Source: Nemertoderma westbladi (taxonomy: Eukaryota > Xenacoelomorpha > Nemertodermatida > Nemertodermatidae). From it: a DNA stretch of 64,000 bases. Under the pieces are notes generated by a model. That model saw only the letters and a list, made by a program, of their open reading frames with translations. It ran no database searches and was not told the origin of the DNA. The stretch is taken from NCBI GenBank assembly GCA_032718475.1, contig JAUCBJ010007580.1, positions 124,001 to 188,000 of the forward strand, in the 5' to 3' direction. The translations under genes and the position numbers were made by a program. Positions 1 through 14,923 of this stretch are shown here, piece after piece. Within the stretch, counting starts at the first letter, position 1, and every line of letters starts with the position of its first letter.

Positions 1-3000
1 CACCTTTTTATAATTTATAGAAAGAACCCTGGATACACTGACCCACATACCTTTTTATAATTTATATAAAGAACCCTGGATACACTGACACACACCTTTT
101 TATAATTTATAGAAAGAACCCTGGATACATTGACCCACACCTTTTTATAATTTATATAAAGAACCCTGGATACACTGACACACACCTTTTTAAGATTTAT
201 AGAAAGAACCCTGGATACACTGACCCACACCTTTTTATAATTTATAGAAAGAACCCTGGATACACTGACACACACCTTTTTAAGATTTATAGAAAGAACC
301 CTGGATACACTGACCCACACCTTTTTATAATTTATAGAAAGAACCCTGGATACACTGACACACACCTTTTTATAATTTATATAAAGAACCCTGGATACAC
401 TGACACACACCTTTTTAAGATTTATAGAAAGAACCCTGGATACACTGACCCACACCTTTTTATAATTTATATAAAGAACCCTGGATACACTGACACACAC
501 CTTTTTAAGATTTATAGAAAGAACCCTGGATACACTGACCCACACCTTTTTATAATTTATAGAAAGAACCCTGGATACACTGACACACACCTTTTTAAGA
601 TTTATAGAAAGAACCCTGGATACACTGACACACACCTTTTTATAATTTATAGAAAGAACCCTGGATACACTGACACACACCTTTTTATAATTTATATAAA
701 GAACCCTGGATACACTGACACACACCTTTTTAAGATTTATAGAAAGAACCCTGGATACACTGACCCACACCTTTTTATAATTTATAGAAAGAACCCTGGA
801 TACACTGACACACACCTTTTTATAATTTATATAAAGAACCCTGGATACACTGACACACACCTTTTTAAGATTTATAGAAAGAACCCTGGATACACTGACC
901 CACACCTTTTTATAATTTATAGAAAGAACCATGGATACACTGACACACACCTTTTTATAATTTATAGAAAGAACCCTGGATACACTGACCCACACCTTTT
1001 TATAATTTATAGAAAGAACCATGGATACACTGACACACACCTTTTTATAATTTATAGAAAGAACCATGGATACACTGACACACACCTTTTTATAATTTAT
1101 ATAAAGAACCCTGGATACACTGACACACACCTTTTTATAATTTATAGAAAGAACCATGGATACACTGACCCACACCTTTTTATAATTTATAGAAAGAACC
1201 ATGGATACACTGACACACACCTTTTTATAATTTATAGAAAGAACCCTGGATACACTGACCCACACCTTTTTATAATTTATAGAAAGAACCCTGGATACAC
1301 TGACCCACACCTTTTTATAATTTATATAAAGAACCCTGGATACACTGACACACACCTTTTTAAGATTTATAGAAAGAACCCTGGATACACTGACCCACAC
1401 CTTTTTATAATTTATAGTAAGAACCCTGGATACACTGACCCACACCTTTTTATAATTTATATAAAGAACCCTGGATACACTGACACACATCTTTTTATGA
1501 TTTATAGAAAGAACCCTGGATACACTGACCCACACCTTTTTATAATTTATAGAAAGAACCCTGGATACACTGACCCACACCTTTTTATAATTTATAGAAA
1601 GAACCCTGGATACACTGACCCACACCTTTTTATAATTTATATAAAGAACCCTGGATACACTGACACACACCTTTTTAAGATTTATAGAAAGAACCCTGGA
1701 TACACTGACCCACACCTTTTTATAATTTATAGTAAGAACCCTGGATACACTGACCCACACCTTTTTATAATTTATAGAAAGAACCCTGGATACACTAACC
1801 CACATACCTTTTTAAGATTTATAGAAAGAACCCTGGATACACTGACCCACACCTTTTTATAATTTATAGTAAGAACCCTGGATACACTGACACACACCTT
1901 TTTAAGATTTATAGAAAGAACCCTGGATACACTGACACACACCTTTTTATAATTTATAGAAAGAACCCTGGATACACTGACCCACACCTTTTTATAATTT
2001 ATAGTAAGAACCCTGGATACACTGAACCACACCTTTTTATAATTTATAGAAAGAACCCTGGATACACTGACCCACACCTTTTTATAATTTATAGAAAGAA
2101 CCCTGGATACACTGACCCACACCTTTTTATAATTTATATAAAGAACCCTGGATACACTGACACACACCTTTTTATAATTTATATAAAGAACCCTGGATAC
2201 ACTGACACACACCTTTTTAAGATTTATAGAAAGAACCCTGGATACACTGACCCACACCTTTTTATAATTTATAGTAAGAACCCTGGATACACTGACCCAC
2301 ACCTTTTTATAATTTATAGAAAGAACCCTGGATACACTGACACACACCTTTTTAAGATTTATAGAAAGAACCCTGGATACACTGACCCACACCTTTTTAT
2401 AATTTATATAAAGAACCCTGGATACACTGACACACACCTTTTTATAATTTATAGAAAGAACCATGGATACACTGACACACACCTTTTTATAATTTATAGA
2501 AAGAACCCTGGATACACTGACCCACACCTTTTTATAATTTATATAAAGAACCCTGGATACACTGACACACACCTTTTTAAGATTTATAGAAAGAACCCTG
2601 GATACACTGACACACACCTTTTTATAATTTATATAAAGAACCCTGGATACACTGACACACACCTTTTTATAATTTATAGAAAGAACCATGGATACACTGA
2701 CACACACCTTTTTAAGATTTATAGAAAGAACCCTGGATACACTGACCCACACCTTTTTATAATTTATAGAAAGAACCCTGGATACACTGACCCACACCTT
2801 TTTATAATTTATATAAAGAACCCTGGATACACTGACACACACCTTTTTATAATTTATAGAAAGAACCCTGGATACACTGACCCACACCTTTTTATAATTT
2901 ATATAAAGAACCCTGGATACACTGACACACACCTTTTTATAATTTATATAAAGAACCCTGGATACACTGACACACACCTTTTTAAGATTTATAGAAAGAA

Positions 3001-6000
3001 CCCTGGATACACTGACCCACACCTTTTTATAATTTATATAAAGAACCCTGGATACACTGACACACACCTTTTTAAGATTTATAGAAAGAACCCTGGATAC
3101 ACTGACACACACCTTTTTATAATCTATAGAAAGAACCCTGGATACACTGACCCACACCTTTTTATAATTTATATAAAGAACCCTGGATACACTGACACAC
3201 ACCTTTTTAAGATTTATAGAAAGAACCCTGGATACACTGACCCACACCTTTTTATAATTTATAGAAAGAACCCTGGATACACTGACCCACATACCTTTTT
3301 ATAATTTATATAAAGAACCCTGGATACACTGACACACACCTTTTTATAATTTATAGAAAGAACCCTGGATACACTGACACACACCTTTTTAAGATTTATA
3401 GAAAGAACCCTGGATACACTGACACACACCTTTTTATAATCTATAGAAAGAACCCTGGATACACTGACCCACACCTTTTTATAATTTATATAAAGAACCC
3501 TGGATACACTGACACACACCTTTTTAAGATTTATAGAAAGAACCCTGGATACACTGACCCACACCTTTTTATAATTTATAGAAAGAACCCTGGATACACT
3601 GACCCACATACCTTTTTATAATTTATATAAAGAACCCTGGATACACTGACACACACCTTTTTATAATTTATAGAAAGAACCCTGGATACACTGACCCACA
3701 CCTTTTTATAATTTATATAAAGAACCCTGGATACACTGACACACACCTTTTTATAATTTATAGAAAGAACCCTGGATACACTGACCCACATACCTTTTTA
3801 TAATTTATATAAAGAACCCTGGATACACTGACACACACCTTTTTATAATTTATAGAAAGAACCCTGGATACACTGACCCACACCTTTTTATAATTTATAT
3901 AAAGAACCCTGGATACACTGACACACACCTTTTTAAGATTTATAGAAAGAACCCTGGATACACTGACCCACACCTTTTTATAATTTATAGAAAGAACCCT
4001 GGATACACTGACACACACCTTTTTAAGATTTATAGAAAGAACCCTGGATACACTGACCCACACCTTTTTATAATTTATAGAAAGAACCCTGGATACACTG
4101 ACACACACCTTTTTATAATTTATATAAAGAACCCTGGATACACTGACACACACCTTTTTAAGATTTATAGAAAGAACCCTGGATACACTGACCCACACCT
4201 TTTTATAATTTATATAAAGAACCCTGGATACACTGACACACACCTTTTTAAGATTTATAGAAAGAACCCTGGATACACTGACCCACACCTTTTTATAATT
4301 TATAGAAAGAACCCTGGATACACTGACACACACCTTTTTAAGATTTATAGAAAGAACCCTGGATACACTGACACACACCTTTTTATAATTTATATAAAGA
4401 ACCCTGGATACACTGACACACACCTTTTTAAGATTTATAGAAAGAACCCTGGATACACTGACCCACACCTTTTTATAATTTATAGAAAGAACCCTGGATA
4501 CACTGACACACACCTTTTTATAATTTGTATAAAGAACCCTGGATACACTGACACACACCTTTTTAAGATTTATAGAAAGAACCCTGGATACACTGACCCA
4601 CACCTTTTTATAATTTATAGAAAGAACCCTGGATACACTGACCCACACCTTTTTATAATTTATATAAAGAACCCTGGATACACTGACACACACCTTTTTA
4701 AGATTTATAGAAAGAACCCTGGATACACTGACCCACACCTTTTTATAATTTATATAAAGAACCCTGGATACACTGACACACACCTTTTTAAGATTTATAG
4801 AAAGAACCCTGGATACACTGACCCACACCTTTTTATAATTTATAGAAAGAACCCTGGATACACTGACCCACACCTTTTTATAATTTATAGAAAGAACCCT
4901 GGATACACTGACACACACCTTTTTATAGATTTATATAAAGAACCCTGGATACACTGACACACACCTTTTTAAGATTTATAGAAAGAACCCTGGATACACT
5001 GACCCACACCTTTTTATAATTTATAGAAAGAACCCTGGATACACTGACCCACACCTTTTTATAATTTATATAAAGAACCCTGGATACACTGACACACACC
5101 TTTTTATAATTTATAGAAAGAACCCTGGATACACTGACCCACACCTTTTTAAGATTTATAGAAAGAACCCTGGATACACTGACCCACACCTTTTTATAAT
5201 TTATAGAAAGAACCCTGGATACACTGACCCACACCTTTTTATAATTTATAAAAGAACCCTGGATACACTGACCACACCTTTTTAAATTTATAGAAAGAAC
5301 CTGGATACACTGACACACACCTTTTTATAATTTATATAAAGAACCCTGGATACACTGACACACACCTTTTTATAATTTATAGAAAGAACCCTGGATACAC
5401 TGACCCACACCTTTTTATAATTTATAGAAAGAACCCTGGATACACTGACCCACACCTTTTTATAATTTATATAAAGAACCCTGGATACACTGACACACAC
5501 CTTTTTATAATTTATAGAAAGAACCCTGGATACACTGACACACACCTTTTTATAATCTATAGAAAGAACCCTGGATACACTGACCCACACCTTTTTATAA
5601 TTTATATAAAGAACCCTGGATACACTGACACACACCTTTTTAAGATTTATAGAAAGAACCCTGGATACACTGACCCACACCTTTTTATAATTTATAGAAA
5701 GAACCCTGGATACACTGACCCACATACCTTTTTATAATTTATATAAAGAACCCTGGATACACTGACACACACCTTTTTATAATTTATAGAAAGAACCCTG
5801 GATACACTGACACACACCTTTTTAAGATTTATAGAAAGAACCCTGGATACACTGACACACACCTTTTTATAATCTATAGAAAGAACCCTGGATACACTGA
5901 CCCACACCTTTTTATAATTTATATAAAGAACCCTGGATACACTGACACACACCTTTTTAAGATTTATAGAAAGAACCCTGGATACACTGACCCACACCTT

Positions 6001-9000
6001 TTTATAATTTATAGAAAGAACCCTGGATACACTGACCCACATACCTTTTTATAATTTATATAAAGAACCCTGGATACACTGACACACACCTTTTTATAAT
6101 TTATAGAAAGAACCCTGGATACACTGACCCACACCTTTTTATAATTTATATAAAGAACCCTGGATACACTGACACACACCTTTTTATAATTTATAGAAAG
6201 AACCCTGGATACACTGACCCACATACCTTTTTATAATTTATATAAAGAACCCTGGATACACTGACACACACCTTTTTATAATTTATAGAAAGAACCCTGG
6301 ATACACTGACCCACACCTTTTTATAATTTATATAAAGAACCCTGGATACACTGACACACACCTTTTTAAGATTTATAGAAAGAACCCTGGATACACTGAC
6401 CCACACCTTTTTATAATTTATAGAAAGAACCCTGGATACACTGACACACACCTTTTTAAGATTTATAGAAAGAACCCTGGATACACTGACCCACACCTTT
6501 TTATAATTTATAGAAAGAACCCTGGATACACTGACACACACCTTTTTATAATTTATATAAAGAACCCTGGATACACTGACACACACCTTTTTAAGATTTA
6601 TAGAAAGAACCCTGGATACACTGACCCACACCTTTTTATAATTTATATAAAGAACCCTGGATACACTGACACACACCTTTTTAAGATTTATAGAAAGAAC
6701 CCTGGATACACTGACCCACACCTTTTTATAATTTATAGAAAGAACCCTGGATACACTGACACACACCTTTTTAAGATTTATAGAAAGAACCCTGGATACA
6801 CTGACACACACCTTTTTATAATTTATATAAAGAACCCTGGATACACTGACACACACCTTTTTAAGATTTATAGAAAGAACCCTGGATACACTGACCCACA
6901 CCTTTTTATAATTTATAGAAAGAACCCTGGATACACTGACACACACCTTTTTATAATTTGTATAAAGAACCCTGGATACACTGACACACACCTTTTTAAG
7001 ATTTATAGAAAGAACCCTGGATACACTGACCCACACCTTTTTATAATTTATAGAAAGAACCCTGGATACACTGACCCACACCTTTTTATAATTTATATAA
7101 AGAACCCTGGATACACTGACACACACCTTTTTAAGATTTATAGAAAGAACCCTGGATACACTGACCCACACCTTTTTATAATTTATAGAAAGAACCCTGG
7201 ATACACTGACCCACACCTTTTTATAATTTATATAAAGAACCCTGGATACACTGACACACACGTTTTTATAATTTATAGAAAGAACCCTGGATACACTGAC
7301 CCACACCTTTTTAAGATTTATAGAAAGAACCCTGGATACACTGACCCACACCTTTTTATAATTTATAGAAAGAACCCTGGATACACTGACCCACACCTTT
7401 TTATAATTTATATAAAGAACCCTGGATACACTGACACACACCTTTTTATAATTTATAGAAAGAACCCTGGATACACTGACACACACCTTTTTAAGATTTA
7501 TAGAAAGAACCCTGGATACACTGACCCACACCTTTTTATAATTTATAGAAAGAACCCTGGATACACTGACCCACACCTTTTTATAATTTATATAAAGAAC
7601 CCTGGATACACTGACACACACCTTTTTATAATTTTTAGGAAGAACCCTGGATACACTGACACACACCTTTTTAAGATTTATAGAAAGAACCCTGGATACA
7701 CTGACACACACCTTTTTAAGATTTATAGAAAGAACCCTGGATACACTGACCCACACCTTTTTATAATTTATAGAAAGAACCCTGGATACACTGACCCACA
7801 CCTTTTTATAATTTATATAAAGAACCCTGGATACACTGACACACACCTTTTTAAGATTTATAGAAAGAACCCTGGATACACTGACCCACACCTTTTTATA
7901 ATTTATAGAAAGAACCCTGGATACACTGACCCACACCTTTTTATAATTAAGGAACCCTGGATACACTGACACACACCTTTTTATAATTTATAGAAAGAAC
8001 CCTGGATACACTGACCCACACCTTTTTAAGATTTATAGAAAGAACCCTGGATACACTGACCCACACCTTTTTATAATTTATAGAAAGAACCCTGGATACA
8101 CTGACCCACACCTTTTTATAATTTATATAAAGAACCCTGGATACACTGACACACACCTTTTTATAATTTATATAAAGAACCCTGGATACACTGACCCACA
8201 CCTTTTTAAGATTTATAGAAAGAACCCTGGATACACTGACCCACACCTTTATATAATTTATAGAAAGAACCCTGGATACACTGACCCACACCTTTTTATA
8301 ATTTATATAAAGAACCCTGGATACACTGACACACACCTTTTTATAATTTATAGAAAGAACCCTGGATACACTGACCCACACCTTTTTATAATTTATATAA
8401 AGAACCCTGGATACACTGACCCACGCCTTTTTATAATTTATAGAAAGAACCCTGGATACACTGACCCACACCTTTTTATAATTTATATAAAGAACCCTGG
8501 ATACACTGACACACACCTTTTTATAATTTATAGAAAGAACCCTGGATACACTGACCCACACCTTTTTATAATTTATATAAAGAACCCTGGATACACTGAC
8601 ACACACCTTTTTAAGATTTATAGAAAGAACCCTGGATACACTGACCCACACCTTTTTATAATTTATAGTAAGAACCCTGGATACACTGACCCACACCTTT
8701 TTATAATTTATAGAAAGAACCCTGGATACACTGACACACACCTTTTTAAGATTTATATAAAGAACCCTGGATACACTGACACACACCTTTTTAAGATTTA
8801 TAGAAAGAACCCTGGATACACTGACCCACACCTTTTTATAATTTATAGAAAGAACCCTGGATACACTGACCCACACCTTTTTATAATTTATATAAAGAAC
8901 CCTGGATACACTGACACACACCTTTTTATAATTTATAGAAAGAACCCTGGATACACTGACCCACACCTTTTTAAGATTTATAGAAAGAACCCTGGATACA

Positions 9001-12000
9001 CTGACCCACACCTTTTTATAATTTATAGAAAGAACCCTGGATACACTGACCCACACCTTTTTATAATTTATATAAAGAACCCTGGATACACTGACACACA
9101 CCTTTTTATAATTTATAGAAAGAACCCTGGATACACTGACACACACCTTTTTAAGATTTATAGAAAGAACCCTGGATACACTGACCCACACCTTTTTATA
9201 ATTTATAGAAAGAACCCTGGATACACTGACCCACACCTTTTTATAATTTATATAAAGAACCCTGGATACACTGACACACACCTTTTTATAATTTATAGGA
9301 AGAACCCTGGATACACTGACACACACCTTTTTAAGATTTATAGAAAGAACCCTGGATACACTGACCCACACCTTTTTATAATTTATAGAAAGAACCCTGG
9401 ATACACTGACCCACACCTTTTTATAATTTATATAAAGAACCCTGGATACACTAACACACACCTTTTTAAGATTTATAGAAAGAACCCTGGATACACTGAC
9501 CCACACCTTTTTATAATTTATAGAAAGAACCCTGGATACACTGACCCACACCTTTTTATAATTTATATAAAGAACCCTGGATACACTGACACACACCTTT
9601 TTATAATTTTTAGAAAGAACCCTGGATACACTGACCCACACCTTTTTAAGATTTATAGAAAGAACCCTGGATACACTGACCCACACCTTTTTATAATTTA
9701 TAGAAAGAACCCTGGATACACTGACCCACACCTTTTTATAATTTATATAAAGAACCCTGGATACACTGACACACACCTTTTTATAATTTATAGAAAAAAC
9801 CCTGGATACACTGACACACACCTTTTTAAGATTTATAGAAAGAACCCTGGATACACTGACCCACACCTTTTTATAATTTATAGAAAGAACCCTGGATACA
9901 CTGACCCACACCTTTTTATAATTTATATAAAGAACCCTGGATACACTGACACACACCTTTTTATAATTTATAGAAAGAACCCTGGATACACTGACCCACA
10001 TCTTTTTAAGATTTATAGAAAGAACCCTGGATACACTGACCCACACCTTTTTATAATTTATAGAAAGAACCCTGGATACACTGACCCACACCTTTTTATA
10101 ATTTATATAAAGAACCCTGGATACACTGACACACACCTTTTTATAATTTATATAAAGAACCCTGGATACACTGACACACACCTTTTTAAGATTTATAGAA
10201 AGAACCCTGGATACACTGACCCACACCTTTTTATAATTTATAGAAAGAACCCTGGATACACTGACCCACACCTTTTTATAATTTATATAAAGAACCCTGG
10301 ATACACTGACACACACCTTTTTATAATTTATAGAAAGAACCCTGGATACACTGACCCACACCTTTTTATAATTTATATAAAGAACCCTGGATACACTGAC
10401 CCACGCCTTTTTATAATTTATAGAAAGAACCCTGGATACACTGACCCACACCTTTTTATAATTTATATAAAGAACCCTGGATACACTGACAATCACCTTT
10501 TTATAATTTATAGAAAGAACCCTGGATACACTGACCCACACCTTTTTCTAATTTATATAAAGAACCCTGGATACACTGACACACACCTTTTTAAGATTTA
10601 TAGAAAGAACCCTGGATACACTGACCCACACCTTTTTATAATTTATAGTAAGAACCCTGGATACACTGACCCACACCTTTTTATAATTTATAGAAAGAAC
10701 CCTGGATACACTGACACACACCTTTTTAAGATTTATAGAAAGAACCCTGGATACACTGACCCACACCTTTTTATAATTTATATAAAGAACCCTGGATACA
10801 CTGACCCACGCCTTTTTATAATTTATAGAAAGAACCCTGGATACACTGACACACACCTTTTTATAATTTATAGAAAGAACCCTGGATACACTGACACACA
10901 CCTTTTTAAGATTTATAGAAAGAACCCTGGATACACTGACCCACACCTTTTTATAATTTATAGAAAGAACCCTGGATACACTGACCCACACCTTTTTATA
11001 ATTTATATAAAGAACCCTGGATACACTGACACACACCTTTTTATAATTTATATAAAGAACCCTGGATACACTGACCCACACCTTTTTAAGATTTATAGAA
11101 AGAACCCTGGATACACTGACCCACACCTTTATATAATTTATAGAAAGAACCCTGGATACACTGACCCACACCTTTTTATAATTTATATAAAGAACCCTGG
11201 ATACACTGACACACACCTTTTTATAATTTATAGAAAGAACCCTGGATACACTGACCCACACCTTTTTATAATTTATATAAAGAACCCTGGATACACTGAC
11301 CCACGCCTTTTTATAATTTATAGAAAGAACCCTGGATACACTGACCCACACCTTTTTATAATTTATATAAAGAACCCTGGATACACTGACACACACCTTT
11401 TTATAATTTATAGAAAGAACCCTGGATACACTGACCCACACCTTTTTAAGATTTATATAAAGAACCCTGGATACACTGACACACACCTTTTTAAGATTTA
11501 TAGAAAGAACCCTGGATACACTGACCCACACCTTTTTATAATTTATAGAAAGAACCCTGGATACACTGACCCACACCTTTTTATAATTTATATAAAAAAC
11601 CCTGGATACACTGACACACACCTTTTTATAATTTATAGAAAGAACCCTGGATACACTGACCCACACCTTTTCAAGATTTATAGAAAGAACCCTGGATACA
11701 CTGACCCACACCTTTTTATAATTTATAGAAAGAACCCTGGATACACTGACCCACACCTTTTTATAATTTATATAAAGAACCCTGGATACACTGACACACA
11801 CCTTTTTATAATTTATAGAAAGAACCCTGGATACACTGACACACACCTTTTTAAGATTTATAGAAAGAACCCTGGATACACTGACACACACCTTTTTATA
11901 ATTTATAGAAAAAACCCTGGATACACTGACACACACCTTTTTAAGATTTATAGAAAGAACCCTGGATACACTGACCCACACCTTTTTATAATTTATAGAA

Positions 12001-14486
12001 AGAACCCTGGATACACTGACCCACACCTTTTTATAATTTATATAAAGAACCCTGGATACACTGACACACACCTTTTTATAATTTATAGAAAGAACCCCGG
12101 ATACACTGACCCACACCTTTTTAAGATTTATAGAAAGAACCCTGGATACACTGACCCACACCTTTTTATAATTTATAGAAAGAACCCTGGATACACTGAC
12201 CCACACCTTTTTATAATTTATATAAAGAACCCTGGATACACTGACACACACCTTTTTATAATTTATATAAAGAACCCTGGATACACTGACACACACCTTT
12301 TTAAGATTTATAGAAAGAACCCTGGATACACTGACCCACACCTTTTTATAATTTATAGAAAGAACCCTGGATACACTAACCCACACCTTTTTATAATTTA
12401 TATAAAGAACCCTGGATACACTGACACACACCTTTTTATAATTTATAGAAAGAACCCTGGATACACTGACCCACACCTTTTTATAATTTATATAAAGAAC
12501 CCTGGATACACTGACCCACGCCTTTTTATAATTTATAGAAAGAACCCTGGATACACTGACCCACACCTTTTTATAATTTATATAAAGAACCCTGGATACA
12601 CTGACACACACCTTTTTATAATTTATAGAAAGAACCCTGGATACACTGACCCACACCTTTTTATAATTTATATAAAGAACCCTGGATACACTGACACACA
12701 CCTTTTTAAGATTTATAGAAAGAACCCTGGATACACTGACCCACACCTTTTTATAATTTATAGTAAGAACCCTGGATACACTGACCCACACCTTTTTATA
12801 ATTTATAGAAAGAACCCTGGATACACTGACACACACCTTTTTAAGATTTATAGAAAGAACCCTGGATACACTGACCCACACCTTTTTATAATTTATATAA
12901 AGAACCCTGGATACACTGACCCACGCCTTTTTATAATTTATAGAAAGAACCCTGGATACACTGACCCACACCTTTTTATAATTTATAGAAAGAACCCTGG
13001 ATACACTGACACACACCTTTTTAAGATTTATAGAAAGAACCCTGGATACACTGACCCACACCTTTTTATAATTTATATAAAGAACCCTGGATACACTGAC
13101 ACACACCTTTTTATAATTTATAGAAAGAACCATGGATACACTGACACATACCTTTTTATAATTTATATAAAGAACCCTGGATACACTGACACACACCTTT
13201 TTATAATTTATAGTAAGAACCCTGGATACACTGACCCACACCTTTTTATAATTTATATAAAGAACCTTGGATACACTGACACACACCTTTTTAAGATTTA
13301 TAGAAAGAACCCTGGATACACTGACACACACCTTTTTATAATTTATATAAAGAACCCTGGATACACTGACACACACCTTTTTAAGATTTATAGAAAGAAC
13401 CCTGGATACACTGACCCACACCTTTTTATAATTTATATAAAGAACCCTGGATACACTGACACACACCTTTTTATAATTTATAGAAAGAACCATGGATACA
13501 CCGACACACACCTTTTTATAATTTATAGAAAGAACCATGGATACACTGACACACACCTTTTTATAATTTATAGAAAGAACCCTGGATACACTGACACACA
13601 CCTTTTTATAATTTATAGAAAGAACCATGGATACACTGACACACACCTTTTTATAATTTATATAAAGAACCCTGGATACTCTGACCCACACCTTTTTATA
13701 ATTTATAGAAAGAACCCTGGATACACTGACACACACATTTTTAAGATTTATAGAAAGAACCCTGGATACACTGACCCACACCTTTTTATAATTTATATAA
13801 AGAACCCTGGATACACTGACACACACCTTTTTATAATTTATATAAAGAACCCTGGATACACTAACCCACATACCTTTTTATAATTTATATAAAGAACCCT
13901 GGATACACTGACCCACACCTTTTTATAATTTATATAAAGAACCCTGGATACACTGACACACACCTTTTTATAATTTATAGAAAGAACCCTGGATACACTG
14001 ACACACACCTTTTTAAGATTTAAAGAAAGAACCCTGGATACACTGACCCACACCTTTTTATAATTTATATAAAGAACCCTGGATACACTGACACACACCT
14101 TTTTATAATTTATATAAAGAACCCTGGATACACTGACACACACCTTTTTAAGATTTATAGAAAGAACCCTGGATACACTGACCCACACCTTTTTATAATT
14201 TATATAAAGAACCCTGGATACACTGAGACACACCTTTTTATAATTTATAGAAAGAACCATGGATACACTGACCCACACCTTTTTATAATTTATAGTAAGA
14301 ACCCTGGATACACTGACCCACACCTTTTTATAATTTATATAAAGAACCCTGGATACACTGACACACACCTTTTTAAGATTTATAGAAAGAACCCTGGATA
14401 CACTGACCCACACCTTTTTATAATTTATAGAAAGAACCCTGGATACACTGACACACACCTTTTTAAGATTTATAGAAAGAACCCTG
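1..14486. repeat. 45-bp satellite array, zone I (left part)
   Basis: Head-to-tail copies of a 45-bp monomer, about 36% GC, each containing ATAATTTATAGAAAG and CCTGGATACACTGAC on the plus strand. The array continues off the left edge. Three variable sites recur: CCCACACC or ACACACACC at the unit joint, TATAATTT or TAAGATTT, and ATAGAAAG or ATATAAAG. They are often arranged as a 135-bp trimer. Occasional 47-bp units (joint CCCACATACC, for example near 51, 1806, 3296, 3613, 3795, 5728, 6045, 6227 and 13873) and short units (near 5250-5300 and 7947) mark block boundaries. Long open frames exist on both strands only because 45 is a multiple of 3. I do not call them genes: the common unit variants change the amino acid in either frame. 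A role in heterochromatin or centromere is possible but is not shown by the sequence. Confidence 0.97.
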
Positions 14487-14923
14487 CGCCACCCAGTTGG
14501 GTAGCACCCACCATTCCCATTGAGGCTGTGCCATAGGTCAGGACCGACCCTTCACCTTACTGCTGTTTTATGTACATCATAGCCTACCGGTTGTTGTGTC
14601 TGTGTCTTCCATATTACCGCAGTACCGCGTTTGTGCTGCATACCTATCTGTCCCATTATACTGTTATACAGTTATATGAGTTGTGATACATATACGTTTG
14701 CCTTTGTTGCTGTTCATACACCAGCTTCTTCTTTACCTTGGCGTGGTGGCAGCTTGTGTTCGATCTCCACTGCCTTGATTACCTAATTTACTTATTCTGT
14801 TATTCCAGTATTTGTATTCTACAACTCTACCATTCTGCCATTACCGACACAGTTACTTCTAGCCACTAGGCCTATAGCAAATAGGCCTAGACGACGTTCC
14901 CAATCTGCTACACTACTTTCACC
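14487..14923. other. 437-bp unique insert inside satellite, copy 1
   Basis: This is the only long non-satellite segment in the first 24 kb apart from its own duplicate. It begins just after AGAAAGAACCCTG (14474-14486) and ends just before AGAAAGAACACTG (14924-14936), a 13-bp direct repeat with one mismatch. The satellite phase resumes correctly, as expected for an insertion with target-site duplication. There is no convincing open frame, poly-A tail or LTR-type TG/CA end. A hairpin with perfect 10-bp arms, CTAGGCCTAT and ATAGGCCTAG, lies at 14866-14890. The composition is less AT-biased than the satellite. I do not recognise the family. It may be a short mobile element or a truncated fragment of one; a recombination junction is the alternative. 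Confidence 0.8.

Noticed and set aside
14758-14768. B-box-like GTTCGATCTCC in the 437-bp insert, suggesting a SINE
   Set aside because: No acceptable A-box at the right distance and no tail; a single box match is weak.
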